A stretch of 64,000 bases of DNA from Candidatus Poribacteria bacterium (lineage in GTDB: Bacteria; Poribacteria; WGA-4E; WGA-3G). This document shows, piece after piece, positions 16,786-25,353 of this stretch. The DNA is taken from assembly GCA_022821065.1 (NCBI GenBank), contig JAJEEK010000050.1, positions 124,001-188,000 of the forward strand, in the 5' to 3' direction. Below the pieces are notes generated by a model. That model saw only the letters and a list, made by a program, of their open reading frames with translations, did not search any database and was not told where the DNA came from. Made by a program: the position numbers and the translations under genes. Position 1 is the stretch's first letter; each line of letters opens with the position of its first letter.

Positions 16786-16809
16786 GTATATGATGTATAT
16801 GGAATATAC
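16786..16809. promoter_or_regulatory. GTATAT repeats in the dndC leader (possible operator)
   Basis: GTATAT occurs at 16786 and 16795, and its reverse complement ATATAC at 16804, giving a direct repeat followed by an inverted repeat with a 3-nt spacer. The array lies 28-51 bp upstream of the dndC start. With no dndB in the window, this could be the binding site for another regulator or simply an A/T-rich promoter. Confidence 0.3.
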
Positions 16810-16869
16810 AACGTTTGAATTTCAGGTGTTGGTACATAAGCATGCCACACATCCGATTTATGTCCACAC

Positions 16870-16878
16870 TTATCCACA
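16870..16878 (+). promoter_or_regulatory. Perfect DnaA box upstream of dndC
   Basis: TTATCCACA matches the DnaA consensus exactly, and a related TTATGTCCACA sits a few bases to the left. A single box may be chance. Confidence 0.3.
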
Positions 16879-16899
16879 GATTCTTCAATATATAACGCA

Positions 16900-17130
16900 A
16901 GTTGCCATCTATTTACTCACATAGCACTCCGCTGGAGTGCAAGAAGTTGAACACACGATTTTCTATTCTCACTGCGAAGCAATACCACCCCTCTGGGGTG
17001 AAGAAAGGGGCTAAAAAGGGTTCTTCAAACATGCAAAACCCATTAGTAGCAACTCGGGTAATATATAGAGTGAATTCTTGCCTGCGAAGAAGAGATATTC
17101 CGGTTGTTAGATGCTGGTTTATCTATTGTT
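16900..17130. other. Non-coding stretch with two small hairpins
   Basis: GCACTCCgctGGAGTGC (about 16924-16940) and CACCCCtctGGGGTG (about 16986-17001) form short stems with similar surroundings (the second followed by AAGAAAGGGG). A plus-strand frame crosses this region but reads through both hairpins with no protein-like pattern, so I do not call a gene. It lies between dndC and the small frameshifted gene. Confidence 0.45.
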
Positions 17131-17459
17131 TTAGGTCTTACGAAAACGCTCTGATCCTATCTCACTACGTGGAGTCACTGTAATCTTGATTTGCTCACGG
17201 ATCGCGAATTTAGTAAACTCAATTGTCCAATTACTATTGAAAAAGAAGTGGTGTGTTCCTTCCGGTAGCGACTCAGGTATTTTGCTTACTGCGAAAACAC
17301 CTATCTTGGCAGAATTAACATAGTAACAATTTTTGAAATTATCAAAGAAGGCACCATCGCTATAAGTCCAAAAAAGAGATAAGGTAAGTACTCTTTGAAA
17401 TAGTCAGGATCAGCAATAATATAGTGTCCGGGTGGCAATGTCACGATTTCTTTTCGCAT
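17131..17459 (-). pseudogene. Small gene of unknown function broken by a one-base shift
   Basis: An ATG at 17459 has AAAGGA ten bases upstream and reads MRKEIVTLPPGHYIIADPDYFKEYLPYLFF before leaving frame. From the run of six A (T on the minus strand) at 17370-17375, another frame continues without a stop to TAA 17131-17133 and is plainly protein-like (WTYSDGAFFDNF, KIGVFAVSKIPESLPEG, NWTIEFTKFAIREQIKITV). Adding one T to the homopolymer restores a protein of about 109 residues. Either the gene has lost a base, the sequence has a homopolymer error, or slippage is used. The family is unknown to me; the TYSDG/FAVSKIPE pattern suggests a small beta-rich domain. Confidence 0.65.
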
Positions 17460-17624
17460 GTGAGGTCATTCCTTTCAGAGGTCGTTTTTTAGAAGAGTGC
17501 CTACTTTCTATTTCTGTGATAATATAGTATCATAGCATAAATTAAAAAAGCAATAAAATATTTGTTAGTCTGCAAAGATGTCTTGAATTTTACGCTTTTT
17601 TATTTTTTTGGGCGAGGTTAAGGC

Positions 17625-17864
17625 AGCACATAGGTGTCAATTTAGTGTAGGTGTCAATTTAGTGATTGTTTCATTGTATTTTGTAACACGGATATAAACA
17701 TGCTGAAGAAACACTCAAGCAAAACCCCCTACGGGGCTTGGTTTTTTGCTTGAAAATGCTGCTATAAACATTGCGTCGCTACGCGACTGAAGAGGTTTTT
17801 TAAGGTTTCAAGGTTTCTCTGTAGAATCCGGTTCGGTTGCCAACCGAACCTACCGGGCCCGGGG
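17625..17864. repeat. Composite intergenic repeat, copy A
   Basis: It contains GTGTCAATTTAGTG (twice), GTATTTTGTA, then a hairpin (CAAGCAAAACC ... GGTTTTTTGCTTG, about 17717-17752), then CTATAAACATTGCGTCGCTACGC and a terminal hairpin GGTTCGGTTgccAACCGAACC followed by TACCGGGCC. Apart from the inner hairpin the same modules in the same order occur at 21449-21596. The remainder up to 18088 shows no gene, only the RBS of the next one. Confidence 0.7.
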
Positions 17865-18088
17865 AATACATAGAATCACCGAATTATTTTCTTAAACCTC
17901 ATTAAACCGCCCTACCGGATTGGGTGAGAGTGCCAAATCATTTTCTGCTTGCATTGCAAACCGATTTGGTCTAAACTTTTATGGCAATTGTGGCAGATCA
18001 GACAATTAACGATACAGTGTCGATGGGCGCGTTTGCAAAGCGTGCCTGCCGGTAGGTGTCTACAAGTTTGTTATGAGGAGGGACGCGT

Positions 18089-19174
18089 ATGACAATTCGA
18101 GTCGGTATTGTGGGTACAGGTGGTATTTCACGGGCGCACCATAGATCCTATACGGCTGTCGGTGGGTTTGAGATCGTCGCGGTGTGTGACATCATCAAGA
18201 GCAAGGCGAATGAGGCTGCCGATCGGTGGGGTGTCCCAAGGAAACACGTCTTTACAAGCTACAATAAGATGCTTGAGATGGATGAGATCGATACGGTCAG
18301 CGTTTGCACTTATAACCAAGGACATCGGCGACCGACGGTGGCAGCGTTGAACGCCGGTAAACACGTCTTTTGTGAGAAGCCGATGGCGGCGACGCTTCCT
18401 GACGCGACCGCAATGGTGCGTGCAGCGAAAGCGTCCGGCAAAATCTTGCAGATCGGTGTCAAAAGTGCCTTTGATCCGAAACTGCAATTTGCTAAGAAAG
18501 TGATTGATGAAGGACTGCTCGGCGACATCTACTACTCCGAATCCGTAGGCTACAGACGGCGTGGGAACCCGGGACGGACATTCATCTATAAAAAGACAGC
18601 AGGCGCGGGGGCGATTGTAGACATCGGGGTTTATAATATGCATAACTCGCTATATGCGATGGGGTACCCCAAACCTGTTCGTGTCTCTGCGATTACGGAG
18701 GATTACATCTCACAACAGGATCCGAGGTTTAAAGGTATCATGGATGTCGAAGAGTTCGGTGTTGCATGGGTGCGATTTGAGAACGGTGGCGTGATGGTGT
18801 TCAAAATCTCTTGGGCAATCCATCAGGATTCGCTCGGCACCAGTTTCTGTCTCGGTAAAGAGATGGGTATCTCTCTGAATGGACCGGTTGTCTATGCCGA
18901 CGCGTATACTGATGACCTTAAGAAACTCGTCAAATCCGAAGGACTCACAGCGGAACCGAATCCACCGGAGGGGATGACGACCCTTAAATTCTCAGGATTC
19001 CCAGAGGTCAACGTTTGGGAGGCACAGATGACAGCGTTCCGAGAATCCGTTAAAGCGGATGCACCGCCGGTGTTACCGCCAGAAAGTGTCTTACTGACAA
19101 ACGTGATTATGGACGGTATCTTCCGTTCGCATGAAGCCGGTAAAGAGGTTGCAGTGAAAGTGCCGAAGATTTAA
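18089..19174 (+). CDS. Gfo/Idh/MocA family oxidoreductase (tandem copy 1)
   Basis: 361 residues; GAGGAGG eight bases before the ATG. The N-terminal Rossmann fold shows GTGGISRAH (about 8-16) and VCDIIKSKANEAADRWGVP, followed by the family's CEKPMA near residue 95, where Lys is a catalytic and nicotinamide-contacting residue. The C-terminal alpha/beta domain contains GAGAIVDIGVYNMHNSL where most members have a D-x-G-x-H pattern. Such enzymes oxidise or epimerise sugars or inositols with NAD(P). The substrate cannot be told. It is followed after 49 bp by a close paralogue of identical length, a recent tandem duplication. Confidence 0.9.
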   Translation: MTIRVGIVGTGGISRAHHRSYTAVGGFEIVAVCDIIKSKANEAADRWGVPRKHVFTSYNKMLEMDEIDTVSVCTYNQGHRRPTVAALNAGKHVFCEKPMAATLPDATAMVRAAKASGKILQIGVKSAFDPKLQFAKKVIDEGLLGDIYYSESVGYRRRGNPGRTFIYKKTAGAGAIVDIGVYNMHNSLYAMGYPKPVRVSAITEDYISQQDPRFKGIMDVEEFGVAWVRFENGGVMVFKISWAIHQDSLGTSFCLGKEMGISLNGPVVYADAYTDDLKKLVKSEGLTAEPNPPEGMTTLKFSGFPEVNVWEAQMTAFRESVKADAPPVLPPESVLLTNVIMDGIFRSHEAGKEVAVKVPKI

Positions 19175-19223
19175 TAGCCGTCAGCAAAAGAGTATGTGCA
19201 ATTCCTAATAAGGAGGGAATAAT

Positions 19224-20309
19224 ATGACAGTCCGAGTTGGTATTATTGGTACAGGTGGCATTTCACGTGCGCACCAGAGGACCTACGAGAAGGTCGGCGG
19301 TTACGAGATTGTCGCGGTCTGTGACATCATTAAGAGTAAAGCGAACCAAGCCGCTGATGAGTGGGGTGTCCCGAGAAAAAACGCTTTTTCGAGTTACAAT
19401 AAAATGCTCGAAATGGACGGACTCGATGCGGTGAGCGTGTGCACGTACAATCAGGGGCATCGGCGACCGACGGTGGCAGCGTTGAACGCTGGTAAACACG
19501 TCCTCTGTGAGAAGCCGATGGCAGCGACGCTCTCTGACGCGACCGCAATGGTGCGTGCAGCGAAAGCATCGGGCAAAGTCTTACAAATCGGTCTCAATCC
19601 GACATTTAGTCCGAGACTCCAATTCTTAAGAAAAGCGTACGATGCCGGATTATTCGGTGATATCTACTACTCTGAATCTGCGGGGTGTAGACGGCGTGGG
19701 AATCCTGGACATACGTTCATCTACAAGAAAACCGCGGGCGCGGGTGCAACCGTGGATATCGGTGTCTATAACATGCACGCTTCGCTGTATGCAATGGGGT
19801 ATCCGAAACCGGTACGTGTCTCTGCGATTACGGAGGATTACATCTCGCAGCAGGATCCGAGATTTAAAGGCATCATGGATGTCGAAGAGTTCGGTGCGGC
19901 GTGGGTGCGCTTTGAGAATGGCGGTGTGATGGTGTTCAAAATCTCTTGGGCAGTGCATCAGGACTCGCTCGGTGGTAACTTTCATCTTGGAACGAAAGCG
20001 GGGTTCTCGTTAAGCGGACCGGTTATTTACGCCGATGCGTATGACGGTGAACTCAAGAAGTTTGTCGAATCGGAAGGGCTCACAGCGGAACCGGACCCGC
20101 CGGAAGGGATGACGACGATCCAGTTTTCAGGTTTTCCTGAATCTGATAACTGGGCATCACAGATGATCGCGTTCCGTGAAGCCGTCAAAACGGATGGACC
20201 GTCCCCGATACCGCCAGAGGGTGTTCTACTCACGAACGTAATTATGGACGGTATCTTCCGTTCCCACGCAGCCGGTAAAGAGGTCGCTGTAAGAGTGCCA
20301 GAGATTTAG
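19224..20309 (+). CDS. Gfo/Idh/MocA family oxidoreductase (tandem copy 2)
   Basis: 361 residues, colinear with the upstream copy over its entire length without gaps that I can see. Most residues are identical, including GTGGISRAH, CEKPMA, the DIGVYNMH region and the final VPEI/VPKI. Differences cluster around residues 125-150 (LNPTFSPRLQFLRKAYDAG against VKSAFDPKLQFAKKVIDEG) and 250-280. These patches may reflect altered substrate contacts. AAGGAGG precedes the ATG. Its TAG stop overlaps the TAA of the convergent methyltransferase gene (shared TTAG at 20306-20309). It is probably cotranscribed with copy 1. Confidence 0.9.
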   Translation: MTVRVGIIGTGGISRAHQRTYEKVGGYEIVAVCDIIKSKANQAADEWGVPRKNAFSSYNKMLEMDGLDAVSVCTYNQGHRRPTVAALNAGKHVLCEKPMAATLSDATAMVRAAKASGKVLQIGLNPTFSPRLQFLRKAYDAGLFGDIYYSESAGCRRRGNPGHTFIYKKTAGAGATVDIGVYNMHASLYAMGYPKPVRVSAITEDYISQQDPRFKGIMDVEEFGAAWVRFENGGVMVFKISWAVHQDSLGGNFHLGTKAGFSLSGPVIYADAYDGELKKFVESEGLTAEPDPPEGMTTIQFSGFPESDNWASQMIAFREAVKTDGPSPIPPEGVLLTNVIMDGIFRSHAAGKEVAVRVPEI

Positions 20310-21358
20310 GCGAAGCGGATGAGGTATATCCACGCCTTTTTTCCTCGGACATCCACCGTCAACCTTTGACGCACATCAAGAAAGTGTAGTCGTTCCAACT
20401 CATCGTCGAGGGTTGTACGCTGTGAAGTCAGGAGTACCATCCGTCCTCTCGGTTTCAGAACGCGTGCAAATTCCCTAAGCGTGTAGCGATATAGATTCGT
20501 CAGTTGCGGCAGGTTCCCGATAGTCTCACCGAACGGAAGGTTACAGACGATCTTATCGACCGAATCCTGCTGCATCGGTAATTTGCGTGCGTCCCACTGA
20601 AAAAACTGGCGTGGTCGATGTTTCCTACCGAAGTTCGCGACGGTAGCGTTTAACGCGTCCATAGAGACATCGCCGCCGATCAGGTAGTCATAACGCCCCA
20701 TCAGGGCACGCTCTAACAGGATAGTGCCAGCACCGCACATCGCATCTAAGAAGACATCGGTCGGGTGTGGACGCGAAAGGCGTACCATGCTGTACGCCAC
20801 CGTCGGTTTCAGGGATGCTGGGATATGTGCCTGTTTGTATGGGCGCTGTGCCATATCGTTTCCAGAGAGTCTGACGCTGATATAGCCGTCGTTTCCGTGG
20901 ACTTCTGCCCAGACATCCAACGCTGAACGTCCTGAGTTCAGGTGCCACCCGCGCTTTAGAAGAGCTTGTTCAACGACACGCTGGAGGTCTATACGTCGGA
21001 AGTTACGTTTTCCTGAGAGTCGGCTCGTTACGTGAAATAGTGTCCGCTTTCGGATATTGATACCGACCTGCCGACAGCATTCGGACATCTCTTTGAAATT
21101 GAAGTGTGTGAGTGAACCGCTCAGTGCTGCCAATGAGCTGCGTGAACGTGTCATTTTCGGCATCTGCTTCAGTATAAGGAAGAGGTGTTCGGCGGTTCGG
21201 AGAGATAGGAGTTCACGCGGGTTCCCCGTATATTGGAAAATGAGTCGCTGCGGTTTACGTTCGAGGTTCTTCAGATGACCGGTGTTCCCGAAGCGTTCTG
21301 ATAGTTCCTCGCGCGCAACATTTTCTAAGCCAGCGCTTACAATGATTGAATAGAGCAT
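20306..21358 (-). CDS. THUMP-domain class I RNA methyltransferase
   Basis: 350 residues. The N-terminal third (SAGLENVAREELSERFG, then a THUMP-like region to about 165) binds RNA. The C-terminal part is a Rossmann methyltransferase: AMCGAGTILLERALMG (SAM motif I), GGDVSMDAL (motif II), and NLPFGE in the position of the catalytic (N/D)PP(F/Y) motif. This arrangement matches the Trm14/TrmN and RlmL-N type (UPF0020) that makes N2-methylguanosine in tRNA or 23S rRNA. The middle Pro of NPPF is replaced by Leu, as I recall from some tRNA members. It acts in the cytoplasm. Its end overlaps the convergent oxidoreductase gene by 4 nt. Confidence 0.85.
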   Translation of the reverse strand: MLYSIIVSAGLENVAREELSERFGNTGHLKNLERKPQRLIFQYTGNPRELLSLRTAEHLFLILKQMPKMTRSRSSLAALSGSLTHFNFKEMSECCRQVGINIRKRTLFHVTSRLSGKRNFRRIDLQRVVEQALLKRGWHLNSGRSALDVWAEVHGNDGYISVRLSGNDMAQRPYKQAHIPASLKPTVAYSMVRLSRPHPTDVFLDAMCGAGTILLERALMGRYDYLIGGDVSMDALNATVANFGRKHRPRQFFQWDARKLPMQQDSVDKIVCNLPFGETIGNLPQLTNLYRYTLREFARVLKPRGRMVLLTSQRTTLDDELERLHFLDVRQRLTVDVRGKKAWIYLIRFA

Positions 21359-21368
21359 ATTTTTTTAT

Positions 21369-21420
21369 GGCTATCGGCTGTCAGCCATTGGTTGTCAGTT
21401 TTCAGTTATCGGTGTCAGTA
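21369..21420. repeat. TCAGTT-type short repeat tract
   Basis: CTGTCAGCC, TTGTCAGTTTTCAGTTATC and GTGTCAGTA in series, the same vocabulary as tracts at 3531, 27318, 33271, 37601, 41070 and 61231. It opens a 380-bp gene-free gap filled with repeats. Confidence 0.55.
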
Positions 21421-21448
21421 TCATAAGTTGGGTTTCACTACGTTCCAT

Positions 21449-21596
21449 GGGTGTCAATTTAGCGATTTTTCACCGTATTTTGTAGGACAGCTGTTATAAA
21501 CATTGCGTCGCTACGCGACTGAAGAGGTTTTTGAAGTCTTCAAGGTTTCCGCGTAGCGTCCGGTTCGGTTGCAAACCGAACCTACCGGGCCTGGGT
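21449..21596. repeat. Composite intergenic repeat, copy B
   Basis: GGTGTCAATTTAGCG, GTATTTTGTA, CTGTTATAAACATTGCG, TCGCTACGCGACTGAAGAGG and then GGTTCGGTTgcAAACCGAACC with TACCGGGCC. The modules and order match 17625-17864, without the internal hairpin of that copy. Confidence 0.7.
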
Positions 21597-21630
21597 CTGA
21601 GACGGTTATTTTTCTAAAATTGACAGTTAT

Positions 21631-21735
21631 GGTTGGGTTTCACTACGTTCTTGCGTAATAGGGCAGCATTTTGAATTTGACGTGTGTTTGGAACACAACA
21701 TTCAAATCTTCAACGCCGTTCAACCCAACCTACGA
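21631..21735. repeat. Inverted-repeat element with GGTTGGGTT ends
   Basis: GGTTGGGTT (21631-21639) pairs with AACCCAACC (21722-21730). Inside, TTTGAAT/ATTCAAA and TGTGTTtggAACACA nest. GTTGGGTTTCACTACGTTC also occurs alone at 21427-21445. The element abuts the 3' end of the hydrolase gene. Confidence 0.55.
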
Positions 21736-21740
21736 CCTTA

Positions 21741-23999
21741 TCAAGAGGGTTCGGGCCAGTTCAGGTGGCGGTGTAGGAATTTGAAGGTGCCATCGGAATT
21801 GATTTGGTGTCCACCGTCGAAGAATTCTATCTCCGTTCTATCGGCGATTCCTAACCGAACGTATAACCTTCGGACGACAGCGTATTCGTGTGCGACCCAT
21901 TCATCCGGGGCAACACCGTCATCGTGTCCGCGTTCGACCATAAATGGACGCGGTGCAATCAATCCCGCCATTTCACCGTAGTTGAAAGTGTTACCGAGAT
22001 CAAACTCTGGCATCTCATATTCACCCGTGAACATATAACTATAGCGTGCGTCAACAGTCGCGTTTTTGACGATCCATTCGTTGAAATCGGCGGAACAGAT
22101 TGAGCAGGCGTATCTATCAAGCAGTGCTGGTACCCGCATCGCTGTCTTTCCGCCGTAAGAGAGTCCATAAAACCCGATTCGGTCAGCATCAACAAAGGGT
22201 TGTTCAGCTAACCAGTCAAGCGTCCGTTCATGTTGGCGGACAATCAACGAAAAGAGCGACCATTTTATCGGATTCGCCTTACGTTGAATAACACGGAACG
22301 CATCTTGACCGATATACGGGTTCTGCGGTGCATAGGTGATGAACCCTCTATCTGCTAACTGTGCGGCGTAAGCGTAATAGACAGATTCTATTCTTGGGTC
22401 TGCGGTATTCTGTGGTCTTCCTTCTAAACCGTGTTGACAGACGACAACAGGACGCTGTTCGCCGGGTTGGAGATCGTTCGGAAGTAAGAGAATACCGTAA
22501 GCAAAGACATCCTTCCAGACATCAAGGACGACCTCATAACCTTTCCAAAGCGGTTCGTCATAGATCAATCGAGTTCTCGGATTGGCAGGAACATTAGGGG
22601 GTGGACATCTGCCGATCACCTCGTCCGAGAAATAGGTTTTGGCATCCGCGCATGTCTCTTGCCAACGTGTTAGCGAGCTTGTGTCGGTTTTATCCCAGAA
22701 AAACTGCTTGCGTCGTGATGCCGCTTCCCGCAAAAAACGTTGCGTGAGATCAACGAGTTGCGTAAACTGCCGTTTTTGCCGCGCCTCGTTATCAAAATCA
22801 CTAATGGCAGCACGGATAGAAGATGGGTATCCATCAATATGTGCATTTTCGACACCAATTCCAGCAAGAAGTGTGTTTAAAGCCTCTTGGGAACCCGGAA
22901 GCCTGTCTTCAGTAGAAACGAGATGTAAAGCATCTTCACTGTTGAGACGTTGGTAAAACTCGGTGGTACGGTTAAATTCTGATTCGACGGCATCCATCGG
23001 TGGTGACACGAGTTGTCCGGGGGCGGCACCGCTGCGTCCGGGTTGTGGTGTCGGCGGCCCATCAATTTCAGGCCCGCGGCTATCTTCAATAATCAGTGGA
23101 CGCGGTGCGATGAGGCTCGCGATTTCGGCATCACCGAATTCGTGTAGCAATCCCCAGAGGTTGCGGTAAATCGGTTCTCGCCATACTGCTTGCCGGGATT
23201 GGAAATATCCGCTAACAGCAGCCGCCTGAATGCGTGTATCAACTGCAGCACTATAGAAGGCGATCAGTCCGCCTTCACCGTAACCGATAACACCGATCGG
23301 CAATTCGGTGAGAGACATCCAATCAACTACCGACAAGACCTTCTGTACTTCGTATCCGATGATATGTCTGCCGAGTTGGTACGCCATCCGATAGATGAAC
23401 TCGCGGTGCGGTTGGTTCGTCGTCGCGCCGAGGATCGGGTTACCGGAATAAGTGTCATCTCGGTTGATGAGGAGCGGAACGACAACACGGCACCCTGCCT
23501 TCGCCAAACGCCTTGCAAATTGTGCATTCGGTGGCAATTCGTCTGTTACGCCAGCAATCGTCTCTGGTGTCCAATCGGCATCTGGCAGTGCGACGATTTG
23601 CGCAGTAATCGGGACGCTGTGCTTCGGTTCTAAGAGGAGTCCTTCACCCTCAACTTCATCAAAAACGTGCCATCGGATGCGGGATACCGTGTAATGCTCA
23701 TCTTCTACGATCTGCGCGGTGTCCCTTGTCGTAGCGACGTAGTGGAGTTCTTCAATCGGCAGCCGTTCATCAATACACCCAATCTGTTTCCTAAAACGTT
23801 CGCGATTCGGTTCGACGGATTCAGCGTAAGCATCATGAGAATTGTAGTCGCGATGCCACAACGTTTCCCGTTTTTCGATAGAACTCGCCACGGCATCGGT
23901 AACATAACCGTCAAGTACCTCGACCATCTGTGCGGCGAGGTCGCCTTCATACGTCAACGGGTTCGTTCCGTGTAGTGCTTGTGAAGTTTTATTGGACAT
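21741..23999 (-). CDS. Two-domain alpha/beta hydrolase (dienelactone hydrolase/acetyl xylan esterase type)
   Basis: 752 residues; AGGA six bases before the ATG. Two alpha/beta-hydrolase domains lie in tandem. In the first, the nucleophile elbow reads GYGEGG (239-244), so the usual Ser is Glu242 and this half is probably not an esterase. In the second, GLSYGG (S614), the Asp of GHDDGV (near 693) and the His of GGHQ (731) give a complete triad. No signal peptide is present, so it acts in the cytoplasm. Long multi-domain hydrolases of this type occur in marine bacteria near sugar-degradation genes; the substrate is unknown. It is 56 bp downstream of the CoA-transferase gene and may be cotranscribed. 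Confidence 0.8.
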   Translation of the reverse strand: MSNKTSQALHGTNPLTYEGDLAAQMVEVLDGYVTDAVASSIEKRETLWHRDYNSHDAYAESVEPNRERFRKQIGCIDERLPIEELHYVATTRDTAQIVEDEHYTVSRIRWHVFDEVEGEGLLLEPKHSVPITAQIVALPDADWTPETIAGVTDELPPNAQFARRLAKAGCRVVVPLLINRDDTYSGNPILGATTNQPHREFIYRMAYQLGRHIIGYEVQKVLSVVDWMSLTELPIGVIGYGEGGLIAFYSAAVDTRIQAAAVSGYFQSRQAVWREPIYRNLWGLLHEFGDAEIASLIAPRPLIIEDSRGPEIDGPPTPQPGRSGAAPGQLVSPPMDAVESEFNRTTEFYQRLNSEDALHLVSTEDRLPGSQEALNTLLAGIGVENAHIDGYPSSIRAAISDFDNEARQKRQFTQLVDLTQRFLREAASRRKQFFWDKTDTSSLTRWQETCADAKTYFSDEVIGRCPPPNVPANPRTRLIYDEPLWKGYEVVLDVWKDVFAYGILLLPNDLQPGEQRPVVVCQHGLEGRPQNTADPRIESVYYAYAAQLADRGFITYAPQNPYIGQDAFRVIQRKANPIKWSLFSLIVRQHERTLDWLAEQPFVDADRIGFYGLSYGGKTAMRVPALLDRYACSICSADFNEWIVKNATVDARYSYMFTGEYEMPEFDLGNTFNYGEMAGLIAPRPFMVERGHDDGVAPDEWVAHEYAVVRRLYVRLGIADRTEIEFFDGGHQINSDGTFKFLHRHLNWPEPS

Positions 24000-24055
24000 A
24001 CGGATTCCTTAGGCCGCAAACGAACAGTTTACGGTACGGTAGTATCGTGTCACTT

Positions 24056-25243
24056 TCAAATAACGCCATCTTGTTTCAACTTCGCCACTTCCTCTGACGA
24101 CATTTTCAGGACATCGGTGAGGATTTCGGTTGTGTGTTCACCGAGACTTGGGGCGGGTGCGTCCACGTCTCCCGGTGTTTCCGAAAGTTTGATCGGTACA
24201 CCCGGCACTTCGACTTCACCTGTGATCTGGTGTGCGACGCGAGTAATCATCTCACGTGCCTGTACTTGTGGGTGATTGACCACCTTATCCATCGCGTTGA
24301 TCGGACCGCACGGCACACCGATTTTTCCGAGTGCCTCAATCCAGTCCTCCGTCGTGCGTTGCGCCATAATCTCCAAAAGGATTGGAAACAGTTCGCTGTG
24401 ATTTTCTGTCCGATCGGCATTTGTTCGGAAACGTTCGTCTGAGATGAGATCCGACCGATTGACATGCTCACAGAATTTTGCCCAAAGTGTGTCGTTGCCG
24501 AGTGCGATGATAACGTGTCCGTCCGCGGATGGGAACGCTTCAAACGGTGTAATTGCCGGGTGTCTTGCACCGAGTGGTTTCGGTGGTTCACCCGTGGCGA
24601 AATAACGGACGACGGCGTTCTCCAAGACAGCGACGAGGCTGTCTAACATCGCAACATCAACGAACTGACCTTTCCCGGTCTGTACGCGGTGGTGTAGGGC
24701 GGAGAGGATACCGATTGTCGTGAAGAGTGCGGCGGTGATGTCACTAATAGATGTCCCGACACGCACCGGTGGCCCGTCCGGCTCACCCGTGATACTGATG
24801 ATCCCCCCCATGCCTTGGATAATCATGTCATACGCACCGTGTTCAGCATAGGGACCGGTTTGTCCGAATCCGGAACACGCCGCGTAGATAAGCGACGGCT
24901 GGGATGCTTTCAGTGTATCATAATCCAACCCCAATTTTTTCATCGTTCCGGGTCGAAAGTTCTCCACGAGAACATCGGCCTGTGCCAACAGCTGCTTGAA
25001 GATGGCTTTTCCACGTTCGGATTTAAGGTTGAGTGTGATGCTCCGTTTTCCGCGGTTCACGCTCATGAAATAGAGGCTGAACCCGTTTTTGAAGGGACCG
25101 AAATTACGGGATTCGTCGCCTGTACCGGGTTGCTCGATTTTGATGATGTCCGCGCCGAGATCACCCAGGAGCATCGTCGCATACGGACCGGCGAGGACTC
25201 GCGTGAGATCTAAAACCTTTATGCCGTCGAGTGGACCTGCCAT
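24056..25243 (-). CDS. CaiB/BaiF family (type III) CoA-transferase
   Basis: 395 residues, the standard size. MAGPLDGIKVLDLTRVLAGPYATMLLGDLGADIIKIEQPGTGDESR is the family N-terminus; in formyl-CoA transferase the Asp about 170 residues in is the nucleophile that forms acyl and CoA anhydrides, and here a matching VDVAMLDSL lies near residue 190. NRGKRSITLNLK and CSGFGQTGPYAEHGAYD are also family blocks. The enzyme moves CoA between organic acids; the donor and acceptor cannot be read from sequence. GGGAG precedes the ATG. Confidence 0.92.
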   Translation of the reverse strand: MAGPLDGIKVLDLTRVLAGPYATMLLGDLGADIIKIEQPGTGDESRNFGPFKNGFSLYFMSVNRGKRSITLNLKSERGKAIFKQLLAQADVLVENFRPGTMKKLGLDYDTLKASQPSLIYAACSGFGQTGPYAEHGAYDMIIQGMGGIISITGEPDGPPVRVGTSISDITAALFTTIGILSALHHRVQTGKGQFVDVAMLDSLVAVLENAVVRYFATGEPPKPLGARHPAITPFEAFPSADGHVIIALGNDTLWAKFCEHVNRSDLISDERFRTNADRTENHSELFPILLEIMAQRTTEDWIEALGKIGVPCGPINAMDKVVNHPQVQAREMITRVAHQITGEVEVPGVPIKLSETPGDVDAPAPSLGEHTTEILTDVLKMSSEEVAKLKQDGVI

Positions 25244-25353
25244 CTCTTATGTCTCCCGATAGCCCTGTGAATCGTCGGTTAACGTGAGTTCCATAACAGA
25301 AAGTATAATGCTTCCTCACTGCTGTCAAAGTTATCTCAAGAGGATTTAAGACA

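Noticed and set aside
16902..17183. Plus-strand open frame of 93 codons upstream of dndC
   Set aside because: It reads through two hairpins and overlaps the frameshifted minus-strand gene, with no ribosome site or protein-like pattern.
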